The notes under the pieces: generated by a model
Database searches by the model: none
Seen by the model: only the letters and a program-made list of their open reading frames with translations
Told to the model about the DNA's origin: nothing
Shown: in pieces, positions 9,865 through 19,469 of the stretch
Position numbering within the stretch: position 1 is the stretch's first letter
How the letters are laid out: every line of letters begins with the position of its first letter
From: Fragilaria crotonensis
Taxonomy: Eukaryota > Bacillariophyta > Fragilariophyceae > Fragilariales > Fragilariaceae
Assembly: GCA_022925895.1 (NCBI GenBank)
Contig: JAKSYS010000682.1
Span: 1 to 33,444 of the forward strand
Reading direction: 5' to 3'
Length of the DNA stretch: 33,444 nucleotides
Position numbers and translations under genes: made by a program

Positions 9865-11026
9865 GATTAACTACGTAAGTGCAAGTGAGAAAGCCTGGAA
9901 TCAGGATTCGTTGGTGGAGTGCGAGAGGGAGAGACAACAACACGTTAGAGGGCTGGGGGAATAGCAAATACGACGGACTCAAGACACCACCACACAACCA
10001 AGAACCTGATGGTAAATGAACGTGAACGCTATCAGCGATCTACAATCTTGTTCGTCATCGACATGTCACAACAACTCAAAGTGACCCTTCGATTCGTCAA
10101 AAGTTTCAAATGCGGAGATGATTCAAGTCGCCTGAGCACAAGCCGTCATGGTCAACTCACGGGAAACACTTTTGTTGGTTAACGTGGTGTTGCTATGGAT
10201 GTGGTTTACTCCTTACTTCATCCTACACAAAACTAGTACTGATTGCCACCTGTGGACAAGGTATGACGGGAGGCCGTGTATGTCCCCTAATCGAGCCGAT
10301 CGAGCTTTTCTAAAGAAATCGACTCCATAAATTATATTGCAAATTAAGTTACACATCAATTTTACCTACGAATCTCAGCCTGCTCCTCTGAGAATAGAAA
10401 TACCGTACACTTTACCAGTACAAAGTAGAACTGTGTACTCCCGTACACTACTTCAGGTCATGGCCGGCTCGATTAGGGGACATACACGGGCTCCCGGATT
10501 TGTGGAGGTACTACACTACAGTAGCGGATAGATTAACAGCCATAAACCAACAGACACACTACCAGTGTACAGTAAACATGCTTCCGGTTTCCGGTACTGT
10601 AGTTCTCCATTACTACAGTACCAGTTACCAGTACGTCACTAAACCAGGTAAGCCCAGTACTGTATTCCAGTAGCAAATGCATCTTGTTTCAAACGAGATG
10701 TCCTCGGATCTCTGTTCTATACATGCCAGGCACTACGCACGAGTTAGTAGTGTCCGAGTACTATGATACTGTACCAAGTAGATAGTTGCAGCAGCTACTG
10801 GCTACTGGATACTGGAGGAGGAACCGGTGTACTGTATTGGGATAGACAACGTGTACAGCTGTACAGTAAAACATGAATGTACTGTGAGTTCTCCAGTACA
10901 CCAGTAGAGAGATCTGGTACCGGTAGCTTTCGAACTGGACTTCACTGTGCTATACAGTCATATAGTACATAGTACTATGTCTACTATATATCTTTCGTCG
11001 GACCAGAACAGATATCAATTGCCTGT
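9865..11026. other. Long intergenic spacer rich in GTAC palindromic words
   Basis: 1,162 bp between the divergent starts of RPS11 and the next gene. It contains a 32-bp inverted repeat (listed separately). From about 10,400 to 10,990 there is a dense set of short words such as GTACTGTA, ACAGTAC, CCAGTA and TGTACAGCTGTACA. I find no convincing protein or RNA gene. Confidence 0.65.
10267..10496. repeat. 32-bp inverted repeat flanking a 166-bp core
   Basis: Arms at 10267-10298 and 10465-10496 are reverse complements with 31 of 32 matching. The inner 25 bases, from CCGTGTATGTCCCC to TCGAGCCG, are perfect. The core holds no gene. The flanks (GTATGA and GATTTG) show no obvious target duplication, so this may be a foldback or MITE-like remnant or a long hairpin rather than a complete element. 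Confidence 0.85.
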
Positions 11027-12092
11027 GTGACAACAATGATCATGCGACGCACCAGATTGCCCGCGAAGCTGACCCTTCAAAGAGTGGTGTCGCACCGAAG
11101 CAGATGTGTCTCTACAGCGCAAGCGCCTTCATCGTCATTGCGAGAACATCATGGTATCAAAGTCGCAGCCGCAACATCAGCAGCAATGTGTGTCTGTGTG
11201 GTCAGGTCTCATTCGCAATCTGCCGTCGACTGTCAAGAGCGACATCCCAATCCCGTATGGCCTTCCGGAATATCAGAGAAAGATGTGAATGATTTTGTTG
11301 ATTCGGTCCTTACTGATTCATCTATAAATATGTCAGGAATCCCCGATGTTGTCGAGCGTTCTATATACGCAGCAACAGTTACCATGACGGCGAATCTCCT
11401 ATACCGAGCGATTGCGGAGCTTCACGGCATCCAGCTCTTTGGTCACGAACTAATCCTTAAGCGACAGATGAGTTCTACTGGAAAGGTAGTGATTGATGGC
11501 GATCACTTTGGAATTGACGAGGAAATTCTGGAACAAGTTGCCGATCGACTTTTGATGAACAGTTCTGTCAATCAAACACTGGTGCCTGATGTCGTGGAGC
11601 GGCAGTTGTACATCAACTGTCTGAAGCTTATCTTTCACATGTTGGATAGCATTGCTTATTCGCTCCGTATTACATTTGCGGTCATGATTTGCGTTTGCAT
11701 TTTGAACCGTCAAGAAACCTCTGGCGCCCAAATCTTCAACCACCAGGGCAAGTTCGAAGGACTTACTGGAAGTTGCGAGGAGAGCAGTCAACCCCGACGG
11801 TGTCTATGGAGATTTTCAAGTGCAGTTGCTAGCAAGCCTTTATGGTCTGGTGCTGGGTCTAGTAGATGACTTGTTGGCCAACACAGAGATCGACATGCTG
11901 TCGGACAAAATAAAAATTGACATTGTACAAGGTATTACGGAAACGCAGCAAGTATCACCAGACGTTCGGTTATCCAAGACAGAGAGTGCTCGCCCGAAGA
12001 AGTCAGGCACCGCTCTTGTATTTGGTTTAGGTGTTGGTGTAGGCGCTGCCGCAACTATTGCAGCTTTAAGTCTCAGCAGTCGACGCGGCTGA
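11027..12092 (+). CDS. Unrecognised protein with internal duplication, two apparent frameshifts
   Basis: I do not recognise the family. Residues about 85-145 and 165-230 are two copies of one unit. Each has a short helix ending in DSSIN or NSSVN, then PDVVERSIY or PDVVERQLY, a hydrophobic stretch, and a GHELIL or GHDLRL end. The second copy's GHDLRL is in a different frame from its start. The frame changes by -1 at the T run 11675-11677 and by -1 again near 11706-11714. The third frame then reads KDLLEVARRAV, a hydrophobic LLASLYGLVLGLVDDLLAN segment and a C-terminal glycine-alanine-rich membrane helix (about FGLGVGVGAAATIAAL). The N-terminus is arginine-rich and may be a mitochondrial presequence. 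The stop is 100 bp from that of the convergent NMO gene. Confidence 0.6.
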
Positions 12093-12191
12093 GCTCCTAT
12101 TAGCGAAGCTTTCACAGGTTCACATTGTACGAGATAATAGCTTTTCGGCTCCATTTGTCATGTGATTGCTTCGACGATACAGTAAACACTT

Positions 12192-13262
12192 TCAGGCGCT
12201 TTTGCAGTCAAAGTAATCGGCTGTTTTGGCGCTAGCCTCGGCAGCTTCCTTCATGATTTGCTGCATAATTGCGTCTACGGTCAGCACGTCATGAATCAAA
12301 CCCTGGGACTGACCAACAAATTGCACACCTGCATCCAAATCTCCATCAATTGTGGCCTTCTCCAAATATTTTGTCGCAGCCCCGAACTGTGCCACCGCAA
12401 AAAGTTTGTCCCATTGAGTCAAAAGACCGGGAAGGACCTTCCAGAGCGGAATGGAGAAGTCCCTCGCCGCCAGCATTGCACGCCACGCCACTACCGGAGG
12501 GAGAGGCGGATGAGCCATTAGTCGCTTTGACAAAGGAGTCTTCAAGACTCTTGCAGAAATACCATCAAAGTTGGACCCGTAGACCGAGTCCGATTCAGTA
12601 GATGCACAGATAGCGTCTTTGGCAGCTTGTGAGAGGGAGCTTTCATGCGTGACGGCAAACCTTGAACCCATTGCAATAGCATCTGCTCCAAGGGACAACG
12701 CAGCTGACAAGCCAGCCCCGTTGGCAAACCCGCCTGCAGCAACCAGCGGAACGTCAGGAAATTGTTGAGCTATACTTGGAATAAGTGAAATGTTGCCAAC
12801 TTCGCCTCCGTGAGCTGCAGCTTCGTAGCCGGTCACCATGAGGGCATCTGCACCGGCATCCAGTGCCGCCTGGGCATGTTGTCGATTCGTTACGGTAGCT
12901 AGCACAGTACCTCCGTAGGAATGAACGGCATCTGCGATCCATTGTGCCTTGCCTAAACTGATGTTGACCAGCGGAACTTGTTCCATCACAGCCACCTCAG
13001 CATTCTCCTTGGCACCTGGCATTAGGAGTGTCGCACCCACACCGAATGTTTTGTCGGTGAGTTCGCGAATTCTTTGGATTGATTGTCGCGTTTCATCCGG
13101 TGACAGTGGACCAGTTGCTAGGATGCCGACACCTCCAGCATTCGACACAGCTGCCACCAACTCAGGTTTGGATATCCAAGACATCCCTGGTAGTAGAATT
13201 GGATATTGGCATTTTAGAAGCTTGGTGAGACGAGTCCTAACGGGAGGAGCAGCAGTCATCAT
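12192..13262 (-). CDS. Nitronate monooxygenase-like flavoprotein
   Basis: 356 residues from the chosen start. It opens TRLTKLLKCQYPILLPGMSWIS, a typical NMO/2-nitropropane dioxygenase beginning. It has AAVSNAGGVGILATG, GADALMVTGYEAAAHGG (family His-Gly motif near the FMN) and LVAAGGFANGAGLSAALSLGADAIAMGSRF (FMN phosphate-binding loop). Such TIM-barrel enzymes use FMN to oxidise toxic nitronates such as propionate-3-nitronate. I chose the Met-Met pair at 13262 because it directly precedes the conserved barrel. The frame stays open upstream to 13490 but shows no family resemblance and no targeting signal. C-terminal helices (residues about 255-340) match the extended members of the family. Confidence 0.88.
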   Translation of the reverse strand: MMTAAPPVRTRLTKLLKCQYPILLPGMSWISKPELVAAVSNAGGVGILATGPLSPDETRQSIQRIRELTDKTFGVGATLLMPGAKENAEVAVMEQVPLVNISLGKAQWIADAVHSYGGTVLATVTNRQHAQAALDAGADALMVTGYEAAAHGGEVGNISLIPSIAQQFPDVPLVAAGGFANGAGLSAALSLGADAIAMGSRFAVTHESSLSQAAKDAICASTESDSVYGSNFDGISARVLKTPLSKRLMAHPPLPPVVAWRAMLAARDFSIPLWKVLPGLLTQWDKLFAVAQFGAATKYLEKATIDGDLDAGVQFVGQSQGLIHDVLTVDAIMQQIMKEAAEASAKTADYFDCKSA

Positions 13263-13725
13263 GGTTATCAATGATGTGCAGTTCCTGCCGTCGGTTTCCT
13301 TGATATAATATGGTGATGTGGAGATGTGGAGTGTTGGAAAGATGATTGCGAACCCTGTGACCCATGATGACGCGCCGTCCTGTTTATTTGATTTTTCATA
13401 TGATGGCTTCACAAATTCAATCCCACACCCCTCCCAGCGCTCGATTATCATACTGTCCCTGGGGACTCTGTACTCTGTACTCGAGTACAAGTACTCTCTA
13501 CTCTAGTATACTCAAGTGCAGCTCATTGCTAATAATAGCTATCATACGACTGGAATAAACCGAATGTACATGTGCTCTACCCATACCGTATTACTAGAAG
13601 TACAGTACACGGCATGACATCGTACGCAATGGTACCGTGACGGCCCATATCTATTCAATCACCATGTATCCATATCCAATCATCTGGTCTCGAGTTGTTT
13701 GCTCGCCACTGATCCATCTCAAAAA
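13263..13725. other. Divergent promoter region of the NMO and MYG1 genes
   Basis: 463 bp. It holds a short run of ACTCTGTACTCTGTACTC and AGTACAAGTACTC words at about 13,465-13,510, and another AGTACAGTAC word near 13,600. No gene is visible. Confidence 0.55.
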
Positions 13726-14808
13726 ATGCATTCATCCGTTCGCAGACTTATCTCTGTCTCCATCATTGCGTTGTCACTTCTACGTTCCGTTTCTGCCTGG
13801 GTCACAATGTCGTACAAACGTGCCAAACTAGACCCAACTCCATCCCTGAAGAGGATTGGAACACATTCGGGAACCTTTCAAGCTGATGAAGCCCTCGGTG
13901 TCTGGATGCTGCGTCAAGTGAACGATTATCGTAACTCCAAGGTTGTACGCACGAGAGACACTGAGGTACTAAAGGATCTTGATATTGTTCTCGATGTAGG
14001 TGGTGTCTATGATCATTCAATTCTTAGATATGATCATCACCAACGCGGCTATGAAGAGTACTTTAATCCAGGTCGGTGCACCAAGCTAAGCGCATCTGGC
14101 TTAATTTATCGTCATTACGGCAAGGATGTCTTAAAGGCATTCTATCCTGAGCTATCCGAGGAGGAGTTGGATTGGGCTTACAAAGATTTACGATTCCTTG
14201 TTGGAGGCGCTCGATGCCATTGATACTGGTGTCGAACCTGCGGCGTCGATGCTGTATAAGGATTCAACCGGGTTGTCATCGCGTGAGCCGTCTGAACCCG
14301 CGCTGGAATGAGGTGGATGAGAATGGCGATCAACCAGACGCTGATGATCGCTTTGAGAAGGCATCCAACATGTGTGGAGATGACTTTGTATCCGTGATGA
14401 CCAAGGTGGTCGAGTCCGATCTCCCTGCTAGGTCAATCGTTGAACAATCGGTACTGGATAGATTCAAGACTGACGAGTCTGGTGAAATTATCACTCTTCC
14501 TGAGGCGGTCTCCTGGAGAGGACACCTGTACGAATTGGAGAAGACTCACAACCTGGAAGACTATCAAGTTTGTCCTCTACACAGACCAAGGCGGCATGTG
14601 GAGAGTCCAAGCTGTCACTGTTGAAGGCAAAGCTTTTGAAAACCGCCTCAGCCTGCCAGAAGCGTGGCGTGGTGTGAGAGATGAGGACTTGTCTACGATT
14701 GCTGGAATTCCAGGGTGTAAATTCTGCCATGCGGCTGGCTTTATTGGAGGGAATGAAACTCATGAGGGTGCTCTGCAGATGGCGCGAGTAGCACTGGAAA
14801 CAAAGTAA
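13726..14808 (+). CDS. MYG1: MYG1-family exonuclease (UPF0160), three apparent frameshifts
   Basis: About 360 residues once frame changes are allowed. Family blocks in order: GTHSGTFQADEALGVWML, DLDIVLDVGGVYDHSILRYDHHQ, LLEALDAIDTGVE, SRLNPRWNE, FEKASNMCGDDFVSVM, SWRGHLYELEKTH, FVLYTDQGGMWRVQAV and RLSLPEAWRGVRD, then HAAGFIGGNETHEGAL. MYG1 proteins are DHH-related 3'-5' exoribonucleases of nucleus and mitochondria. The first metal motif has Gln where the family usually has His (FHxDE). The frame moves +1 (or -2) near 14186-14194, 14278-14285 and 14559-14563. At each site the second reading could be the loss of a dinucleotide repeat unit. The N-terminal 27 residues look like a signal peptide ending VSAW, so plastid or ER routing is possible. 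Met at 13807 would give a form without it. Confidence 0.82.
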
Positions 14809-15448
14809 AGTTCACAATTCAGACTTCGCTTCGCCTACTAGACTGCAGTACTGCAGGAGTGATGAGTGACTTCATTTTTGGATCGCGAGGAGGTGCTACA
14901 CTTGTGTACTCCAGTATTACTACCGTTGTCTCGGAGACAAAATGCAAACAATGACCATGGCATCTCCATGCCATGTACACACAGTAGACAATGTCATTAG
15001 TACCGTTGTTTATCGAGCCGTGTCCAGTAGTGTTTAAGACGTATTCCACGTGGTGGGTGTTGGGTTCTGGTTGCGAGTTGTGACGCTGTGACAGTATCAT
15101 ACGATGTCATACCATGGGGTACGTTCGTGTCAAGTACTTGTACTGTACGACTCACTGGAGCTCAAGTTCCGAGTTCCGAGTGGCTCAACGTGGAATCCAC
15201 TCAGGCTCATGACCTAATAAAATTGTGTCTATTGATTTTTTAGTAGTATTCTTATAGGACTTCATGTGCTCGTGGTGGAGCCTGATACAACAAGTTCAAG
15301 TTCCGGGTTCTCCTAAACTTACGTTGTGGCATGCAAACACTGTTCATACGAGGATCCAGATCAACTTTGCCAAAAGAAGGCTGAATACAAAGGCTGTCCC
15401 AACTTCGTCAACTCAGAGGTTCAACAACCACTTGGACGAAGGAGTATC
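14809..15448. other. Intergenic spacer upstream of chlD
   Basis: 640 bp. The left half has TACTGTACG and CTGCAGTACTGCAG palindromes and the repeated CATGG/CCATG words near 14,955-14,980. The right half is probably the chlD promoter and leader. An upstream ATG at 15326 is in frame with the chlD start, but the signal peptide argues for the later ATG. Confidence 0.5.
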
Positions 15449-18055
15449 ATGGCGTCAGTCCTATCAAGAACTGTATTGATTGCATTCTGCTCCCTTGCAG
15501 CCGTAAGTTTCTGTCGGGCTGATCGTAGATCATCAAGAATTGGACTTATCAAACCTTGACATCGCCGACCCACCTCGCCTCATCGTCCAGCTATTGACAC
15601 GATGCTGTGAGCCTCGCTATCGGAGCGAAGGTGCATTCGAGCAATTTACTAACTCAATCACAATCGCTGACCTCCATAATTCAGGTCAACTCTTTCACAT
15701 TCGTTGCGAATAGCCCTCATGTCAGACCACAGGCTACCAAGTCGTTCATGGCGACCATCTCTGAAGACACAGCAGCTGCGAGGGCCAAGGCTGCAATGGA
15801 GGCCGAGGCAGCGGAGAATCAACAAGCTGGACAGACTGTTGGAAAAGTGGGCATCAAGGACAACAAGCTAATGGATTTGGGAGGACGACCGTTTCCACTC
15901 TCCATGATTGTGGGTCAGGAAAATATCAAACAGGCACTTCTACTGGCCGCCGTCAACTATCGCATGGGCGGGTTGTCATCTCGGGAGGTAAGGGTACTGG
16001 AAAGTCCATCATGGCTCGTGGTCTCCACCAACTTCTTCCACCAATCGAGGTCCTCAAAGGATCGCCTTTCAACATTGATCCTGAGGGAGAGTGGGGACTT
16101 TACCAAGGCCGACCTTATGAATGGAGGCATTCCTTTGGAAGAACGCGAGACTGAAATCATTCCCACCCCATTCGTGCAGGTGCCTTTAAATGTTATGGAA
16201 GATCGTCTCATTGGTAGTGCCGATCTTGAGGAGAGCGTCAGGTCTGGTAAGACCGTGTTCTCTCAGGTCTTTTGGCAAAGGCTCACCGCGGTGTTCTTTA
16301 TGTCGATGATATCAATCTCCTTGATGAGGAGACCGCAAACATCCTGTTGAATGTCGTTACGGAGGGATTTGTTACCGTTGAACGTGAAGGAATCTCTCTC
16401 CGCTACCCTTGTCGTCCTCTAATCGCTACCTTCAATCCCGAGGAGGCTCAATTGCGGGATCATCTCCTAGATAGAATTGCCATTGCACTTTCGGCCGATG
16501 CTATCAAGTTGGACTTGAATCAACGTGTTGAAGCTGTTGATAGCGTGATCAATTTTTCAGCTTCAGGTGCTCAAGGCAATGTTGCAGGTGAGGATGCTCT
16601 CAAGATTGCCCTCGCCAACGAAGAAGACCTCAAGACTGCCATCATCTTTGCGCGTGAATACATCAAGGATTTGAAGGTTGCTCCATCACAAATTCAATAC
16701 CTGTGCGAAGAGGCTATTCGTGCGGGTTGCCAGGGTCACAGAGCAGAAATTTTCGCTTGCGAAGTCGCCAGAGCAGCTGCCGCTCTCGAGGGTCGCCAAG
16801 TCACCAGCGAGGACTTGCGCCTCGCTGTCAAGCTAGCCATCGCTCCTCGTGGTACTTTTATCAACACCCCGATGGATCAAGACGAGATGATGCCGCCTCC
16901 TCCTCCACCACCACCACCTCCACCTCAGCAAAATTTGGATGAACAGAAGGACGATCAAGACGAGAAGGAGGAGGAAGAAGAGGAAAGGACGAACCAGACG
17001 ACGAAGAGAGAACGAAAATGAAGCTCCTGATGTTCCTGAGGTTCCTCAAGAATTCATGTTTGAAGTTGACGCCACGCCAATAGATCCCGATTTGATTGAC
17101 TTCGCTAGCAGGCAACGAAGCGGAAAGGGGCGGACGTGGCCTTATCTTCTCCCAGGATCGTGGCCGATACATTAAGCCGATGTTGCCAAAGGAAAGGTCA
17201 CTCGCCTTGCTGGTAGGTCTATATTATGGAAACTATTCGTTATCCATGACAATGTTGTCTGATTTACTTCTTCTTTGCTTCACAGTCGACGCCACCTTGC
17301 GTGCTGCCGCTCCATATCAGAAGAGCCGACGTCAACGTGCGATTGGTACAGACAAGGAATCACGAGGAGTTCATATCGAGCAAGGTGATGTCCGCATCAA
17401 GAAGATGGCCCGTAAGGCTGGGTCGCTGATTATTTTCGTCGTCGATGCTTCCGGATCCATGGCACTTAACCGTATGAATGCTGCCAAGGGAGCCGCTCTG
17501 AGTCTTCTCACTGAAGCGTATCAAAGCCGAGATCAAATTTGCTTGATTCCATTCCAGGGTGAAGCAGCCGATGTGTTGCTTCCACCAACCAAATCTATTG
17601 CAATGGCTAGCAGACGATTGGAACAAATGCCTTGCGGAGGTGGATCCCCCCTTGCTCACGCCCTGCAGCTTGCTAGCCTCACTGGTCTTAATGCACAAAA
17701 AAGTGGAGATGTTGGAAAGGTTGTCGTTGTTCTCATTTCCGATGGACGTGCCAATGTTCCGCTTGCCGTATCCATGGGGGATGAATTCGATCCCGACAGC
17801 GACGAGGATTCCAAGGATGGAAAGCCAAGCCGAAACTACCTAAAGGAGGAGGTCATCGCCTGCTCCAAGAGATTGGGAGCACTTCCTGGTTTCAACTTGC
17901 TCTGCATCGATACCGAGAACAAGTTTATCTCTACTGGTCTGGCGAAAGATATTGCCGACGCCGCCCAAGGGAAGTACCACCAACTTGCCAAGGCTGATGG
18001 TAAGGCTATCGCTACTGTGGCGAGCAACGCTCTGAATGCAATTAAGTCAGCATAG
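15449..18055 (+). CDS. chlD: Magnesium-protoporphyrin chelatase subunit D, plastid, with multiple frameshifts
   Basis: ChlD forms a ring with ChlI on which ChlH inserts magnesium into protoporphyrin IX, the first committed step of chlorophyll synthesis. Exon 1 plus exon 2 gives a signal peptide ending AAVNSFTF, a plastid-type cleavage motif. The AAA+ half has [10 protein letters not shown] (Walker A), [31 protein letters not shown] (Walker B) and [14 protein letters not shown] proline run and acidic linker follow. The C-terminal integrin-I domain has [14 protein letters not shown] (MIDAS), [13 protein letters not shown] and [11 protein letters not shown]. The frame changes at about 15970, 16091-16096, 16264, 16981-17015, 17127-17130 and 17188-17192, mostly at homopolymers. 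Between the first two changes only the alternative frame carries Walker A. Start chosen from the signal peptide. An essential gene this broken points to consensus error or a dead allele. Confidence 0.93.
15503..15684 (+). other. Intron 1 of chlD
   Basis: 182 nt, GTAAGT to ATTCAG. It joins CSLAA to VNSFTF and thereby completes the signal peptide and plastid cleavage motif. Unspliced, the first exon's frame stops within the intron. Confidence 0.85.
17213..17285 (+). other. Intron 2 of chlD
   Basis: 73 nt, GTAGGT to TTCACAG. It splits a Val codon (G|TC) and joins VTRLA to [12 protein letters not shown], the expected start of the integrin-I half of ChlD. Confidence 0.85.
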
Positions 18056-18136
18056 ACGTTGAGGGAACCCGTACTATAGAGTAATTCGTAGTTCTAAGTT
18101 GTCTCTGATGCGAATTGACTTCGTGCGTACGCAGTA

Positions 18137-19048
18137 CTACGCATCATCTGCTTGGTCAGCACGACGACCAAATACGGTACCAATAACGAATCGCTCAGGC
18201 TTGACCCGTTTCGACATCCGCACGCCCTCTGGAAAAACGACACGATCCAACCTCACCACATCTCTCAGTTGAAGGCCAGTACATTCCAGCTCCAACCTTT
18301 CCGGAATCGGAACTCCTTCCTCGACTGTGCAGCTCACGTAGCGCTTGACGGGGGCAATAAAACCACCGCGCTTCATTGCGGGACTCTCTTCCTCGTTGAC
18401 ATAGACAATTGGGATCTGGATGGGTCTCAAGGCGTGATAGCGCAGATAGTTGACGCAGAATAGTTTATTCTGGATAGGATGTCTCTGTACATTGGTGGGG
18501 ACGACACGGTGCACCGTCCCCTCCGAGTCGGTCTCGTCTTCGAACACCGTCAAGTCATAGACCCGACTCTCAAATGATCGGTGATAAAGATCGAGTTCTC
18601 GCTGGAGCAGTTTCCAAACAGTCTTGACATAAATCTTGGAGCTCTCATCGTCAGAATGAATACCCTTGAACGGATCACCTCCATAGAGAAGACCAGGGAT
18701 TTCAAGGTTGTCGCGAATGTTTCTGCAACGTCGTGATCCCTCTTCTTCAATGGAATGTCGCCGGAAACAACTGATCTTTCGGATATTAAGATGGCTTGCA
18801 TCATCTTTTTCTACAGCTTCATTCGCGACAGCTTTTACAGCATCGTCCACTCGACCAGCAAGTGACAAGTCCTCTTCGGCTTTGAAATTTGCTCGCAAAA
18901 AAGCAGCAATAGTTTCGTTCTTCGCCACATCTTCCGCACTCAGGCCCTGGACAAACTTCCATGGCTCCACGAGTGGGTCAGTACTGAAGAATCGTTTATG
19001 AATACGACGAATTAGCGCTCCATTCCGCAGCAGTCGGCTCATCGTCAT
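18137..19048 (-). CDS. Mitochondrial ribosomal protein bL25
   Basis: 303 residues. The N-terminus MTMSRLLRNGALIRRIHKRFFS is a typical mitochondrial presequence with a likely cut after RFFS. After a lineage-specific stretch comes an L25-type core, with NIRDNLEIPGLLYGGDPF matching the family's arginine-rich IPA-LYG block. Then follow a beta-barrel ending with IPIVYVNEEESPAMKRGG and the TL5/CTC C-terminal domain (YVSCTVEEGVPIPERLELE, VVRLDRVVFPEGV, FVIGTVFGR). bL25 binds 5S rRNA at the large-subunit central protuberance. The gene is intact and convergent with chlD, 82 bp apart. Confidence 0.85.
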   Translation of the reverse strand: MTMSRLLRNGALIRRIHKRFFSTDPLVEPWKFVQGLSAEDVAKNETIAAFLRANFKAEEDLSLAGRVDDAVKAVANEAVEKDDASHLNIRKISCFRRHSIEEEGSRRCRNIRDNLEIPGLLYGGDPFKGIHSDDESSKIYVKTVWKLLQRELDLYHRSFESRVYDLTVFEDETDSEGTVHRVVPTNVQRHPIQNKLFCVNYLRYHALRPIQIPIVYVNEEESPAMKRGGFIAPVKRYVSCTVEEGVPIPERLELECTGLQLRDVVRLDRVVFPEGVRMSKRVKPERFVIGTVFGRRADQADDA

Positions 19049-19469
19049 GTTGAGGTCCTCGAAGCTTACGTTCCTGTGTGAGTGCGACAGAAGCTGTACG
19101 CTGTGCTGTTGCTACAAGCGTCTGTCCCCCCACACGAAAATGTTTGTCGTCCAAAATCCAAACCAGCACCAATTGGACGGTTGAATGCAAGACATGCTAC
19201 ATGCTGTCACTGCTGTACTGGACACATGACACATGTACTTCCTTTCATCACAGCATCACCGATTCGACTTATATGATCTCTACTGTCCGTGTGTAGCCTG
19301 CTCGAGTGAGCGACCAGCTTGTATGTGATGCACTCCTCCAGGCTCTATAGAGCACTTACATTAACTAAACTCATTATCTGTTTATGTAGCTGGACTTTGT
19401 AAACTCTACCCTGAGGATGTGAATGCCGCAATCTTGTCTCATGGCCACAGCGACCAATGCATGTAACAA
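19049..19469. other. Spacer between bL25m start and TLC gene end
   Basis: 421 bp, containing the bL25m promoter and the 3' region of the TLC gene. Small frames on both strands lack features. Nothing else is visible. Confidence 0.5.

Noticed and set aside
9409-9870. Long plus-strand frame opposite RPS11
   Set aside because: Shadow of a codon-biased ribosomal protein gene. No family features, and RPS11 on the other strand is certain.
13263-13490. 76-residue upstream extension of the NMO-like protein
   Set aside because: No similarity to the family and no targeting signal. The conserved barrel begins right after the Met-Met pair at 13262.
15326-15448. Upstream in-frame ATG of chlD with a Cys-rich leader
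   Set aside because: It would bury the signal peptide that starts at 15449. Plastid proteins of diatoms need it at the N-terminus.
15449-18055. Programmed ribosomal frameshifting as the cause of the many frame changes
   Set aside because: Shifts occur in both directions at unrelated sequences, in unrelated genes and without a shared slippery site. Sequence error or decay is simpler.
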